Part shown: positions 6,965-16,804 of the stretch, in pieces
Layout: every line of letters begins with the position of its first letter
How positions within the stretch are numbered: position 1 is the stretch's first letter
NCBI GenBank assembly: GCA_963715625.1
Contig: OY970260.1
Coordinates: 2,294,001 to 2,358,000 of the forward strand
Direction: 5' to 3'
DNA from: VRUE01 sp963715625
GTDB lineage: Bacteria; Actinomycetota; Thermoleophilia; Solirubrobacterales; 70-9
Length of the DNA: 64,000 nucleotides
Position numbers and translations under genes: made by a program
The notes under the pieces: generated by a model
The model's input: the letters and a program-made list of their open reading frames with translations, nothing else
Told to the model about the DNA's origin: nothing
Databases searched by the model: none

Positions 6965-9642
6965 ACCTCAAGGAGATCGAGGAGCGGGTCGCCGACGTGC
7001 GTGCCGCCGAGGGTTCCGAGTTCCTCTTCGAGTTGCTGCGGGCCTACGGCATCCCGAAGGCCTCGATCACGCGCCTGCGCTCGGGCTCCTACAACAGGTC
7101 CGGGCAGGAGGGCGAGTATCTCTGGCGGGGCAAGGTCTACTACCGCTCCCTCGACTGCCCGGACGAGGAGCTCTATGCGGCAGTCAACGCGGCCAAGGCC
7201 GAGGAGCGAATCGTCCGCGAGCGCCCCCGCTTTGCGATTGCCCGCAACGAGACAAGGCTTGTCGCCGCGGACCTGGATATCGGCGACGCGCTCGACATCG
7301 AGATCAAAAAGCTGCAAAACCACGCCGCCTTCTTCCTCCCGTGGGCGGGAATCGAGAAGACGCAGATCGAGAACCTGAACCTGGCGGATGTCAAAGCCGC
7401 CGAAAAGATGGCGAAGCTCTATGACGAGATCGTCAATCACAACGCCGTCGAGACCGAGGAGCAGATCCATGAGCTGAACGTCTTCTTCTCGCGACTCCTG
7501 TTCTGCTTCTTTGCCGAGGACACGGGTGTATTCAAGAAGGGCATCTTCACCAATGCGATCGGGTCCCTCAGTCTCAAAGACGGAAAGGATCTTCACGAAC
7601 TACTCGATCAGATCTTCGACGTCCTGAACACGAAATCGGATTCACGCGTCGGTTACCCGGCGCACTTGCTCAAGTTCGGGTATGTGAACGGCAAGCTCTT
7701 CGAGCGCTACTCCAGCGCTCCAGAGTTCACGCCGAAAGCCCGGTCTCTCGTCCTCGACTGCGGGACTCTCGATTGGTCCCAGATCAACCCGGACATCTTC
7801 GGCTCGATGATCCAGGCCGTTGTGCATCCAAGCCAGCGGGGGAAGCTCGGGATGCACTACACGTCAACCGACAACATCAAAAAGGTGATTCGGCCACTCT
7901 TCCTCGACGGCCTCGAGGAGGAACTCGAGGCGGCGGCCGATAGCGTCGCCAGGCTCGACCGCCTGCTTGAGCGCATCGCCTCCATCCAGGTCTTCGACCC
8001 GGCCTGCGGTTCCGGCAACTTTCTGGTCATCGCCTACAAGGAACTGCGCCGCCTCGAGCACGAAATCCTTCAGCGGATCGCTGAGTTGGAGCCTTCCCGT
8101 CGCCGCCTCTTCGAGTTCTCGCGGATTTCGCTCGACAACTTCTACGGGATCGAGATCGACGACTTCGCCCACGAAATTGCCACGCTCTCTCTCTGGCTTG
8201 CGAAACATCAGATGAACCTCAGGTTTGAGGAGCTCTTCGGCGTCGAAATTCCATTGATTCCGCTGAAGGAGATCGGGAACATCAGGTGCGGCAACGCAAC
8301 CCGGATCGAGTGGCGCGAGGTGTGCGATCCGGCTGCAGCCCCGACCTACGTGCTCGGTAATCCCCCTTATCAAGGGGGCACTCGGCAGAGCTTGACCCAG
8401 AAGGAGGATCTGAGCATCGCCTTCGGCGATGCATCAGTCAACAAGTACCTCGACTACGTAGCCGCCTGGCTGTACAAAGCGGCGGACTACGTTTCCAGCA
8501 ACGACAGCGCTGCCGCCGGACTCGTGGCCACCAACTCGATCGTGCAGGGCAGCCAGGTGGCTATGCTGTGGCCGCGGATCTTCGATCTCGGCGTTGAGAT
8601 CACGTTCGCTTACACGCCGTTCCTGTGGTCCAACGCGGCCAAGCGGAACGCCGGCGTGACTTGCACGATCATCGGTTTGGCGCGAGCCGGTGCAACGAGG
8701 GAGAAGACCCTCTACTCGGATAGTTCAAGGAAAACTGCAAGGCACATCAACGCTTACCTTGTCCCAGATGGCAGCGAGGTCATCGTCAGTGGTTCTAAGA
8801 AGTCCCTGGCGGGCCTGCCACCGATGGTCTTCGGGTCGATGGCGAGGGACGGCGGCAATCTCATCCTCGATCGTCGCGAGGCTGACGAGCTGGTCGCTCG
8901 AGAGCCCGAGGCGGCGCGCTTCATCCGCCGGTTTGGGGGTGCCAAAGAGGCGATCGACAGATCATGGCGAGCCTGTCTTTGGATCGAGGACCGTGAGCGT
9001 GAGGACGCCTTGGCGATCCCGGAGATTGCTGAGCGCGCTTCTCGCGTTCGCGAATTCCGCAGGAAGAGTGACGCGAAGAGCACCAGGGACGCTGCCGCCG
9101 AGCCGTATCGTTTTGTCCAGCGCGCCCACAGGACGGGCTCTGCGATTGTCGTTCCTCGGCACTCCTCCGAGCGACGACAGTATGTGCCGCTCGATTTCGT
9201 GGATGAGTCAACGGTCATCGCCGATTCAGCGATGGCTATCTACGGCGCTGAATTGTGGCTGTTTAGCCTCGTTCAGTCACGCATGCATATGGTTTGGCTG
9301 AATGCCGTCGGTGGGCGTTTGAAGACTGACTACCGTTACTCAGCTGCGTTGGTTTACAACACCTTCCCGGTTCCGAAGCTCTCGGCGAGCGACAAAGACG
9401 CGCTTAAGACCGGGGCCATCGGCATTCTCGCGGCGCGCGAGCAGTTCTCCGACCAAACGCTGGCCGAACTCTACGATCCCGACAAGATGCCCGCCGGACT
9501 GCTCAGCGCCCACGAGACGTTGGACGAGACCGTCGATCGCCTGTATCGCGCCCGGTCGTTCGAGTCCGATGAGGAGCGACTGAAGGTGCTCTTCGGGATG
9601 TACGAGGAGATGGTGACTGAGCAGGAGGTGGCGAATGCCTGA
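6961..9642 (+). CDS. MmeI-like N6-adenine DNA methyltransferase
   Basis: About 893 residues. SAM-binding motif I is IQVFDPACGSGNFLVIAYKE near residue 343, and the catalytic motif IV is VLGNPPY near 466, the signature of gamma-class N6-adenine methyltransferases. The long N-terminal helical region (LFCFFAEDTGVFKKGIF) and the C-terminal target-recognition-like part (FPVPKLS near 808) match the MmeI/type IIG-like class of about 900 residues. No PD-(D/E)XK triad is evident at the N-terminus, so it may be methylation-only. ATG 6961 is preferred over TTG 6949 because of the upstream ATGA coupling. It heads a four-gene operon and overlaps the helicase gene by 8 bases. Confidence 0.85.
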   Translation: MNLKEIEERVADVRAAEGSEFLFELLRAYGIPKASITRLRSGSYNRSGQEGEYLWRGKVYYRSLDCPDEELYAAVNAAKAEERIVRERPRFAIARNETRLVAADLDIGDALDIEIKKLQNHAAFFLPWAGIEKTQIENLNLADVKAAEKMAKLYDEIVNHNAVETEEQIHELNVFFSRLLFCFFAEDTGVFKKGIFTNAIGSLSLKDGKDLHELLDQIFDVLNTKSDSRVGYPAHLLKFGYVNGKLFERYSSAPEFTPKARSLVLDCGTLDWSQINPDIFGSMIQAVVHPSQRGKLGMHYTSTDNIKKVIRPLFLDGLEEELEAAADSVARLDRLLERIASIQVFDPACGSGNFLVIAYKELRRLEHEILQRIAELEPSRRRLFEFSRISLDNFYGIEIDDFAHEIATLSLWLAKHQMNLRFEELFGVEIPLIPLKEIGNIRCGNATRIEWREVCDPAAAPTYVLGNPPYQGGTRQSLTQKEDLSIAFGDASVNKYLDYVAAWLYKAADYVSSNDSAAAGLVATNSIVQGSQVAMLWPRIFDLGVEITFAYTPFLWSNAAKRNAGVTCTIIGLARAGATREKTLYSDSSRKTARHINAYLVPDGSEVIVSGSKKSLAGLPPMVFGSMARDGGNLILDRREADELVAREPEAARFIRRFGGAKEAIDRSWRACLWIEDREREDALAIPEIAERASRVREFRRKSDAKSTRDAAAEPYRFVQRAHRTGSAIVVPRHSSERRQYVPLDFVDESTVIADSAMAIYGAELWLFSLVQSRMHMVWLNAVGGRLKTDYRYSAALVYNTFPVPKLSASDKDALKTGAIGILAAREQFSDQTLAELYDPDKMPAGLLSAHETLDETVDRLYRARSFESDEERLKVLFGMYEEMVTEQEVANA

Positions 9643-11551
9643 CGATCTGGTTCACGTCGAGTATGCCCAGACCGGGCAGAGCACCGCGGTCGACTCGATG
9701 GGCATGCGTGAGATGCAGGTCAAGGTATTCGCCAAGCGCGAGAGCCAGTACCTGCTGATCAAGGCTCCGCCCGCCTCGGGGAAGTCGCGAGCCCTGATGT
9801 ACATCGCCCTCGACAAGCTCTACAACCAGGGCCTGAGGAAGGTGATCGTGGCCGTCCCCGAGCGCTCGATCGGTCGCTCCTTCGCAAGCACTCCGTTGAC
9901 CGAGTCCGGCTTCTTCGCCGATTGGGAGATCGCCGATCGAGACAACCTATGCACCCCTGGGAGCGAGAAGAGCAAGGTTGATGCCTTCCGGCGGTTCCTC
10001 GAAGGCCCCGACCCGACCCTCGTCTGCACCCACGCGACCCTGCGCTTCGCGCACGACGCGATCGACGAGAGGTTGCTTGACGGCGTCGTCCTCGCGATCG
10101 ACGAGTTCCATCACGTCTCCAGCGACGAGAACAGCCGGCTCGGGGGACTGCTGCGCTCAGTCATCACCAACACCGATGCCCACATTGTCGCGATGACCGG
10201 CTCCTATTTCCGTGGCGACGCGGTTCCCGTCCTTCAGGCCGAGGACGAAGCCAGGTTCGACAAGGTCACCTACAACTACTACGAGCAGTTGAACGGCTAC
10301 ACCTACCTGAAGTCGCTCGGGATCGGCTACCACTTCTACCAGGGCCGATATACGAGCGCCTTGGATGAAGTCCTCGACACCGACAAGAAGACGATTCTCC
10401 ACATCCCATCCGTCCAGTCGGGCGAGTCGACCAAGGACAAGCTGCGGGAGGTGGACGCGATCCTCGACTCGATCGGGGAAGTGGTGGGTGTCGATGCGAC
10501 CGGCGTGATTCGCGTCCAGCGTGAGGACGGCCAAGTCATCAGGGTCGCGGACCTCGTCAACGACGACCCCAGCGAGCGCCCCAAGATCGTCGAGTACCTG
10601 CGCACGATGACCGAGCTCGACGACATCGACCTGATCATCGCTCTCGGTATGGCCAAGGAGGGCTTTGACTGGCCCTATTGCGAGCACGCGCTGACGGTTG
10701 GCTACCGAGGGTCGCTGACCGAGATCATCCAGATCATCGGGCGCTGCACGCGCGATAGCCCGAACAAGACGCACTCGCAGTTCACCAACCTGATCGCCCA
10801 GCCCGATGCCGGTGATGAGGAGGTGAAGGTCGCCGTCAACAACATGCTGAAGGCGATCACCGCGTCGCTGTTGATGGAGCAGGTGCTGGCTCCCAACTTC
10901 AAGTTCCGCGCGAAGCAGGGGCCGGACGACCGGCCCGGCGTCGGCGAGCTGAAGATCAATGGCTTCAAAGAGCCGTCGACCGACAGGGTCAAACACATCG
11001 TCGATGCGGATCTGAACGACCTGAAGGCGCAGATCCTTCAGGACGCCACGATGCTGAAGGCGATGCCGGGCAACGTCGACCCCGAGGTGATGAACAAGGT
11101 CTTGATTCCAAAAATCATCCGGACCCGCTATCCCGACATCTCCGAGGAGGAGGTCGAGGAGGTGCGCCAACACGTCGTCACCGACTCGGTCGTCAAGAAC
11201 GGAGAGGTAAAAGACGTCGGCGACAAACGCTTCGTCCTGATGGCGGGGAAGTTCGTCAACATCGAAGAGCTGAACATCGACTTGATCGACACGGTCAACC
11301 CGTTTCAGAAGGCGTTCGAGGTGCTCTCGAAGTCGGTCACGAAACGGGTGCTCGGGCTGATCCAGGACGCGATTGACGCCACTCGAATCGAGATGAGCGA
11401 GGAGGAGGCGCTCCTGCTCTGGCCGAAGATCAATGACTTCGCCCGCAAGGCGGGCAAGCCGCCCGCTCGCAACTCCGGCGATCCCCAGGAGCAACGGATG
11501 GCGGAGGCGTTGCTTCTCCTCCAGCAGCGACGTCGGGAGCAGGCGCTTTGA
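9635..11551 (+). CDS. DEAD/DEAH-box (SF2) helicase
   Basis: 638 residues. Motif I is KAPPASGKSRAL near residue 44, motif II is the DEFH box in LAIDEFHH near 155, and motif III is MTGSYF. A C-terminal RecA-like lobe has LIALGMAKEGFDWP and motif VI QIIGRCTRD. These are the parts of a type III restriction-like SF2 translocase. The last 200 residues are helical and unassigned. The start lies inside the methyltransferase stop region (8-base overlap), and its own stop overlaps the TTG start of the GIY-YIG gene (TTGA). It probably acts with the methyltransferase to scan DNA. This is inference from operon structure. Confidence 0.85.
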   Translation: MPDDLVHVEYAQTGQSTAVDSMGMREMQVKVFAKRESQYLLIKAPPASGKSRALMYIALDKLYNQGLRKVIVAVPERSIGRSFASTPLTESGFFADWEIADRDNLCTPGSEKSKVDAFRRFLEGPDPTLVCTHATLRFAHDAIDERLLDGVVLAIDEFHHVSSDENSRLGGLLRSVITNTDAHIVAMTGSYFRGDAVPVLQAEDEARFDKVTYNYYEQLNGYTYLKSLGIGYHFYQGRYTSALDEVLDTDKKTILHIPSVQSGESTKDKLREVDAILDSIGEVVGVDATGVIRVQREDGQVIRVADLVNDDPSERPKIVEYLRTMTELDDIDLIIALGMAKEGFDWPYCEHALTVGYRGSLTEIIQIIGRCTRDSPNKTHSQFTNLIAQPDAGDEEVKVAVNNMLKAITASLLMEQVLAPNFKFRAKQGPDDRPGVGELKINGFKEPSTDRVKHIVDADLNDLKAQILQDATMLKAMPGNVDPEVMNKVLIPKIIRTRYPDISEEEVEEVRQHVVTDSVVKNGEVKDVGDKRFVLMAGKFVNIEELNIDLIDTVNPFQKAFEVLSKSVTKRVLGLIQDAIDATRIEMSEEEALLLWPKINDFARKAGKPPARNSGDPQEQRMAEALLLLQQRRREQAL

Positions 11552-12702
11552 CGATCGACGTCGAGACGCTCAAGGCGATGATCGCCGAAGACGACCTGGA
11601 GTTGCTCAAACTGCCGGCGACGCGGCAGGCGATGACGAAGGACGAGCGACTCGTCGCGAGCTTCGAGGAGATCAAGGAGTTCGCCAACCGGCATGGGCGC
11701 GCGCCCGACAAGGAGGCGGAGGACATCACCGAGATGATGCTTGCCCACCGACTCGGGTCGATGTCAGCCTCGGATGAGCAGCGGAAGCTGCTGGCTCCGT
11801 ATGACGACCTCGGCATTCTTGAGCCGCCAAAGCCTCCAGAGTCGCTGGAGGAGGCCGTCGCCGAGGACTCGCTCGGCTTGCTCGAGGCGCCCGAGGAGGA
11901 CATCCACACCTTGCGGCACGTCCCGAAGCCCTCGGCGCAGCCTGAAGAGATCGCGCGCCGGCGTCCCTGCGAGGACTTCGAGCGCTTCGAGCCGCTGTTC
12001 AAGGCATGCCACGAGGAGTTGCGCAGCGGCGCTCGTCAACTCGTCAAGTTCCGCGACGAGCAAGCCGTAAAGGAAGGTGCGTTCTACGTGTTGAACGGGG
12101 TGCTTGTGCTTGTCGCCGAGGAAGGCGAGAGGAAGGTCGAGCATGGACGCCCGAACGCGCGGCTGCGCTGCGTGTTCGAGAATGCCACCGAGGCCGACCT
12201 CCTGCTCCGGTCCTTCGCCAGCCGCCTGTACCGCTTCGGAAAGACCGTCACCGAGCCAGAGGAGAAGACGCGGCTGGAGGTCGAGGACCAGCTCGGTGGC
12301 GAGAGCGGGTTTGTCTACGTGGCGAGGTCTCTCTCCGAGGACCCGGAGGTGCGTGCGATCCCAGACCTCTACAAGATCGGGTTCACGACTGGTTCGGCAG
12401 AGGAGCGGGTCGCCGACGCGATCGGAAGCGCGACGTTCCTCGACGCGCCGGTGGAGTTGGTGGACACCTTCGAGCTGCCTCGTTCGATAGCGGGGAAGGT
12501 CGAGGCCCTGCTGCACCGCTTCTTCGCTCCAGCGCGAGTCGACGCTTGGTTTGAGCGCGAGGGACTGCCCGTAGCCGATGCGCTGGAGTGGTTCTCCGTT
12601 CCGCGAGAGGCGATCGCGAAAGCGATGAAGCTGATCGAATCGGAGGGAATCAAGAGCTACGAATACGACCCCGACGAGCGCAGGATCAAGCTGCGCTCAT
12701 AG
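11548..12702 (+). CDS. GIY-YIG nuclease domain protein (T5orf172-like)
   Basis: 384 residues from a TTG overlapping the helicase stop. The N-terminal half is acidic and helical. From about residue 254 the sequence GFVYVARSLSEDPEVRAIPD, then LYKIGFTTGSAEERVADA, has the GIY-YIG signature (FVYVAR for GIY and YKIG for YIG), followed by VEALLHRFFAPARVDAWF. That ending is typical of the T5orf172/MUG113 subgroup, in which a His and a terminal E/WF complete the site. It is probably the nicking or cleaving component of the four-gene operon. It could instead be a DNA-binding accessory if catalytically impaired. Confidence 0.8.
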   Translation: MTIDVETLKAMIAEDDLELLKLPATRQAMTKDERLVASFEEIKEFANRHGRAPDKEAEDITEMMLAHRLGSMSASDEQRKLLAPYDDLGILEPPKPPESLEEAVAEDSLGLLEAPEEDIHTLRHVPKPSAQPEEIARRRPCEDFERFEPLFKACHEELRSGARQLVKFRDEQAVKEGAFYVLNGVLVLVAEEGERKVEHGRPNARLRCVFENATEADLLLRSFASRLYRFGKTVTEPEEKTRLEVEDQLGGESGFVYVARSLSEDPEVRAIPDLYKIGFTTGSAEERVADAIGSATFLDAPVELVDTFELPRSIAGKVEALLHRFFAPARVDAWFEREGLPVADALEWFSVPREAIAKAMKLIESEGIKSYEYDPDERRIKLRS

Positions 12703-12705
12703 CCG

Positions 12706-15700
12706 ATGCAACTGCTCGACGAACAGCTGATCCTGTCGGCGAGCGACCTCAACAATTTCCTCGCCTGTCCACATCTGACGACGCTTGACCTGGCCCATGC
12801 GCGCGGTGAGCTGGGGGCAAAGCCCGAGCGAGGCGCGGACGCCGAGCTGCTAGCCCGCAAGGGAGACGAGTTCGAGCTGCGGTATCTGGAGTCGTTGACG
12901 AGCGAGGGACGGCAAGTCGCCGAGATACCCGAGGGCGATGGCTCGCGTGCCGCCCTGGTCGATGCCGTCGCTCGCACCGAGGAAGCATTGCGTGGCGGCG
13001 CCGAGGTCGTCTACCAGGCAACCTTCTTCCGCGACGGACTGCGTGGCCACGCCGACTTCCTCTTTCGCGTGGACCGCCCATCGGAGCTGGGCGAGTTCAG
13101 CTACGAGGTCGCCGACACCAAGCTCGCCCGGCGCGCCAAGCCTTACTTCGTCCTGCAGCTTTGCTTCTACAGCGAGCTGCTTGCTGCGGTGCAGGGCGTG
13201 GAGCCTGAGCGAATTCACGTCATCCTCGGCAACGGGGAGCGGCGCACTTTCCGTCTCGCCGAGTTCTCAGCCTACTTCCGCCGCGTCCGAGCGGCGTTCC
13301 TGGCCGCGCTGGCCGATGGAGGGCGAAACACCTACCCCGAGCCCGTCGCGCATTGCGAGATCTGCCGTTGGCGAACGGTCTGCGACGAAAGGTGGGAGGC
13401 CGACGATCACCTCAGCCTGGTCGCGAACATCACCGCCCGCCAGCGGGAGCTGCTCGCAGGGGCCGGGACCGAGACCCTCGCTGCGCTCGGCGGCAGCGGG
13501 CACCTGGCGGTGCGAGGCATCGACTCCGAGGTGCTGGCCCGTCTCCACGAACAGGCGAGCCTCCAACTTGCCGCTCGCGAGAGCGGCGAGAACCGCTACG
13601 AGCTGCGCACGCCGCAGGAGGCCAAAGGGTTCGCGCGGCTGCCACGGCCCTCGGAAGGCGACGTCTTCTTCGACATGGAGGGCGACCCGCTCTTCGACGA
13701 CGGCGGACTGGAGTACCTCTTCGGCTTCGTCACCACGGGCGGCGAGGAGCCCGAGTTCAGGGCGATCTGGGGCCGCGACCGCGCTGAGGAGAAACGGGCG
13801 CTGGAGGAGTTCGTCGACTTCGTCACCGAGCGCCGCAAGGAGTTTGGTGACCTCCACGTCTACCACTACAACCACTACGAGGTCACCGCGCTGAAGCGGA
13901 TCGCCGGCGCCCACGGCACGCGCGAGGAGGAGCTCGACCAGCTGCTGCGCGGCGAAGTCTTCGTCGACCTCTACAAGGTCGTGCGCGAGGCGATGCTGAT
14001 CTCCCAGCCGAGCTACTCGATCAAGAAGGTCGAGGCCTTCTACATGGATCAGCGCGACACCGCGGTGACCGACGGCGGCGCCTCCGTCGTCATGTTCGAG
14101 CGCTGGCTGGAGGAGGACGACGCGAAGATCCTCGAGGAGATCGCCGACTACAACCGCGACGACTGCATCTCGACGCTGAAGCTGCGCGACTGGCTCTTGG
14201 ATTTGCGAGCGGAGGCCGAGCGGCAGTTCGACGGCTGGGACGAGGCGCAGTGGATTCGCTGGTTCGAGCCCGAGCCGAGCGAGCGCAGTGAGAAAGCCCT
14301 CGCGCTCCAAGCCGAGAACGAGGCCCTGATCGAGTCTCTCTCGATGGGCCTGCCGGACAATCCGGCCGACTGGGACCCCGATCAGCACGCGCGCTTTCGA
14401 ATGGCTCAGCTGCTCGAGTACCACCATCGCGAGGCGCGGCCGGTGTGGTGGACCATGTTCGACCGCATGGAGGCGACGCCGGATGCACTGAAAGAAGACG
14501 CCGACTGCGTCTCGATGCTCATCCATGACGGCTCTACGCCGCCGAGGCAGGAGAAGAAGTCCCTGGTGGAGCGCCTCGCGTTCCCGCCGCAGGAGACGAA
14601 GATGGGAGCGGGCTCGGACGCCGTCGACCCGGCCGACGGCGGCAACCCCGGCGCGATCGTCGCGATGGACGTGGAGCAGGGCTGGCTGGAGCTGAAGCGC
14701 GGGCCGAAATTGCAGCAACGGGAGTTCCCGGCGGCTTTGATTCCCGGCCGCCCATACTCCACCCCGGAGCAGCAGGGTGCGCTGCGACGCCTTGCCGCGA
14801 CTGTGATCGACGCCCCCGGAGCTCCCGATGCTGGCGATCGCTATGCAGCCGCCCGCCGGCTCTTGCGCGGCGACCCTCCGCGCCTGTCCGATCGTGAGCC
14901 CGGCGCCGACATCGACCACGCCGAGATGGAGATCGACGAGCTCAAGGAGATCGTCTCCTCCCTTGACGGCAGCCACCTGTTCATCCAGGGTCCACCGGGC
15001 TCGGGAAAGACCTACACGGGAGCCCGCCTGGTAGTCGACTTGATCGAGCGCGGGCGGCGCGTCGGGGTCACTTCGACCAGTCACAAGGTCATCCACAACC
15101 TGCTGGACGAGATCGAGGATGTTGCCCACGACGGTGGCGTGGAGTTCAAGGGCTTGAAGAAGAGCTCCGACAACCCGGACTCCGTCTACGACTCCGAGCA
15201 CGGCTTGATCGACTCAGTCGACGACAACGCCGCGCTCAGCGATCCGGCGGCGAGGCTCACCGCAGGCACCGCGTGGCATTACTGCCGAGAGGACACCGAG
15301 CCTCTCGACTACCTGTTCATCGACGAGGCGGGCCAGGCTTCGCTCGCCGACGCGCTCGCCCTGGCGACCTGCGCCAACAACGTCGTCCTGCTCGGGGACC
15401 CCCAGCAGCTTCCGCAGGTCGCGCAGGCTTCCCACCCCGAGGGCTCCTCGCTCTCGGTGCTGGAGCACCTTCTGGGCGAATCCCAGACCGTCGATTCGGC
15501 GCACGGCATCTTCCTCGAGAAGACCTACCGCCTACACCCCGACGTCTGCGAGTTCGTCTCGAACCTGATGTACGACGGGCGTCTGCGTTCCGCGCCGGGC
15601 CGCGAGCGCCAGCGGGTCGACGCCACCGGCGATCTCGCCGGCACGGGCTTGCGCTGGCTGCCTGTGGAGCACGAGGGCCACGCCCAATCCTCGCCAGAGG

Positions 15701-16143
15701 AGGCCGACCGCATCGCCGAGGCGATCGCCCCGCTTCTCTCCGGCTCCACCTACACCGACTCAGACGGCGTCGAGCATCCGCTGCAGCCCGAGGACATTCT
15801 CGTCCTCGCCCCGTACAACGCCCAGGTTCGCTGCCTGCAGGAACGCCTTCCCGCCGGGGTCCGCGTCGGCACCGTCGACAAGTTCCAGGGCCAGCAGGCA
15901 CAGATCGCCTTCTTCTCTATGGCGACCTCCAGCGGCGAGGAGATTCCCCGAAACGTCGAGTTCCTGTTCAGCCGCAACCGCCTCAACGTCGCTGTCTCAC
16001 GCGCTCGGTGTCTCGCGGTCCTCGTCTGTAGCCCGCGTTTGCTCGACATCCACGCGAGGTCGATCGAGCAGATGCGGTTGGTCAACGCGTTGTGCAGATT
16101 CGCCGAGGTTGCCCGCAACGACACGAGCGAGATCTCCACGTAG
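12706..16143 (+). CDS. TM0106-type RecB-like nuclease / DEDD exonuclease / SF1 helicase
   Basis: 1145 residues, starting 3 bp after the GIY-YIG gene. Domain 1 is a Cas4/RecB-like nuclease: DFLFRV, then EVADTKLARRAKP, with cysteines at 21 and in CEICRWRTVC near 218-227 that could hold an iron-sulphur cluster. Domain 2 is a DEDD/RNase H-like exonuclease: VFFDMEGDP near 323, HVYHYNHYE, and IADYNRDDCISTLKLRDW. Domain 3 is an SF1 helicase: Walker A IQGPPGSGKT near 761, LFIDEAGQAS near 871, LGDPQQLPQV, TVDKFQGQQAQIAF and NVAVSRAR. This is the TM0106 family architecture. As the last gene of the methyltransferase operon, it is the likely DNA-degrading effector. Confidence 0.9.
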   Translation: MQLLDEQLILSASDLNNFLACPHLTTLDLAHARGELGAKPERGADAELLARKGDEFELRYLESLTSEGRQVAEIPEGDGSRAALVDAVARTEEALRGGAEVVYQATFFRDGLRGHADFLFRVDRPSELGEFSYEVADTKLARRAKPYFVLQLCFYSELLAAVQGVEPERIHVILGNGERRTFRLAEFSAYFRRVRAAFLAALADGGRNTYPEPVAHCEICRWRTVCDERWEADDHLSLVANITARQRELLAGAGTETLAALGGSGHLAVRGIDSEVLARLHEQASLQLAARESGENRYELRTPQEAKGFARLPRPSEGDVFFDMEGDPLFDDGGLEYLFGFVTTGGEEPEFRAIWGRDRAEEKRALEEFVDFVTERRKEFGDLHVYHYNHYEVTALKRIAGAHGTREEELDQLLRGEVFVDLYKVVREAMLISQPSYSIKKVEAFYMDQRDTAVTDGGASVVMFERWLEEDDAKILEEIADYNRDDCISTLKLRDWLLDLRAEAERQFDGWDEAQWIRWFEPEPSERSEKALALQAENEALIESLSMGLPDNPADWDPDQHARFRMAQLLEYHHREARPVWWTMFDRMEATPDALKEDADCVSMLIHDGSTPPRQEKKSLVERLAFPPQETKMGAGSDAVDPADGGNPGAIVAMDVEQGWLELKRGPKLQQREFPAALIPGRPYSTPEQQGALRRLAATVIDAPGAPDAGDRYAAARRLLRGDPPRLSDREPGADIDHAEMEIDELKEIVSSLDGSHLFIQGPPGSGKTYTGARLVVDLIERGRRVGVTSTSHKVIHNLLDEIEDVAHDGGVEFKGLKKSSDNPDSVYDSEHGLIDSVDDNAALSDPAARLTAGTAWHYCREDTEPLDYLFIDEAGQASLADALALATCANNVVLLGDPQQLPQVAQASHPEGSSLSVLEHLLGESQTVDSAHGIFLEKTYRLHPDVCEFVSNLMYDGRLRSAPGRERQRVDATGDLAGTGLRWLPVEHEGHAQSSPEEADRIAEAIAPLLSGSTYTDSDGVEHPLQPEDILVLAPYNAQVRCLQERLPAGVRVGTVDKFQGQQAQIAFFSMATSSGEEIPRNVEFLFSRNRLNVAVSRARCLAVLVCSPRLLDIHARSIEQMRLVNALCRFAEVARNDTSEIST

Positions 16144-16299
16144 GGCAGCGAGGTCGATCGGCTCCCTGCGAGGGGAGCCACCGCCGAGGACCCAGAGCCC
16201 GGCCGGGGGTCCGGGAGCGAGTTCTTCCAGTAGGTCGGTCAGCGGCCAGCTCAACGTCGAGCGCCAACACAGTGCGGCGATTCCCACCTCGCGAATCTC

Positions 16300-16519
16300 G
16301 TATCTGTCTGTCGAATCGGCGAGGGCATAGCCGGCCAGCTGCCAGAGCTCGTGGCGACCCACCACGCGCGTTGCAGCAGACGCCTTCCAATCGACCAGCC
16401 GGTGTCAGCAAGACGCGCTGATGGTCGCGCTGCAAGGCGACCATCGCGCCCGGCATGAGCACGATGTCGTTTCCGACCGCCTGCCGCAGCCGCCAAAGGT
16501 AGGAATCCTGGTAGGCCAT
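16300..16519 (-). pseudogene. Decayed NUDIX hydrolase remnant
   Basis: From the minus-strand ATG at 16519 the first 38 codons read MAYQDSYLWRLRQAVGND, then IVLMPGAMVALQRDHQRVLLT. This is the usual opening of actinobacterial NUDIX hydrolases. The expected RRADTG-W motif survives only in another frame (LADTGWS), and the NUDIX box itself (GX5EX7REUXEEXGU) is missing. Small deletions therefore removed the catalytic part. The left limit is approximate. The rest of 16144-16804 shows no gene. The AT-richer part near 16610-16720 may carry the promoter of the gene at 16805. Confidence 0.55.
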
Positions 16520-16804
16520 CACCGGGGAGGGAGGGGTAGAGCGTCACCGGCCCAGGGTGCGTTTCGGTGTGCCGATGCCATGAGACGACGCCTGAACCTT
16601 TAGCCCAGCAGGCAGATACTCAACGAATATACGGACGACACCCCCGGACCGAACCGTCTTTTCCTTTGTTTAAGGGCTGGTCGAGCGACGGTCAACCCAT
16701 TTTTTTACTTCGAGGGGGGGCGCGGAGCTCGGCTCATCCGGATAGGAGGCAGAGGGTCCATCCCGGTCCCTCGTCAATCCGGAAACGTGACAAGGGAGCA
16801 GGGA

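Noticed and set aside
10157..11494. 445-codon minus-strand ORF within the SF2 helicase
   Set aside because: Reverse shadow of the helicase gene with no recognisable domain.
13267..15201. 644-codon minus-strand ORF within the TM0106 gene
   Set aside because: It is a reverse-strand shadow of the helicase-nuclease gene. The plus strand carries all enzyme motifs.
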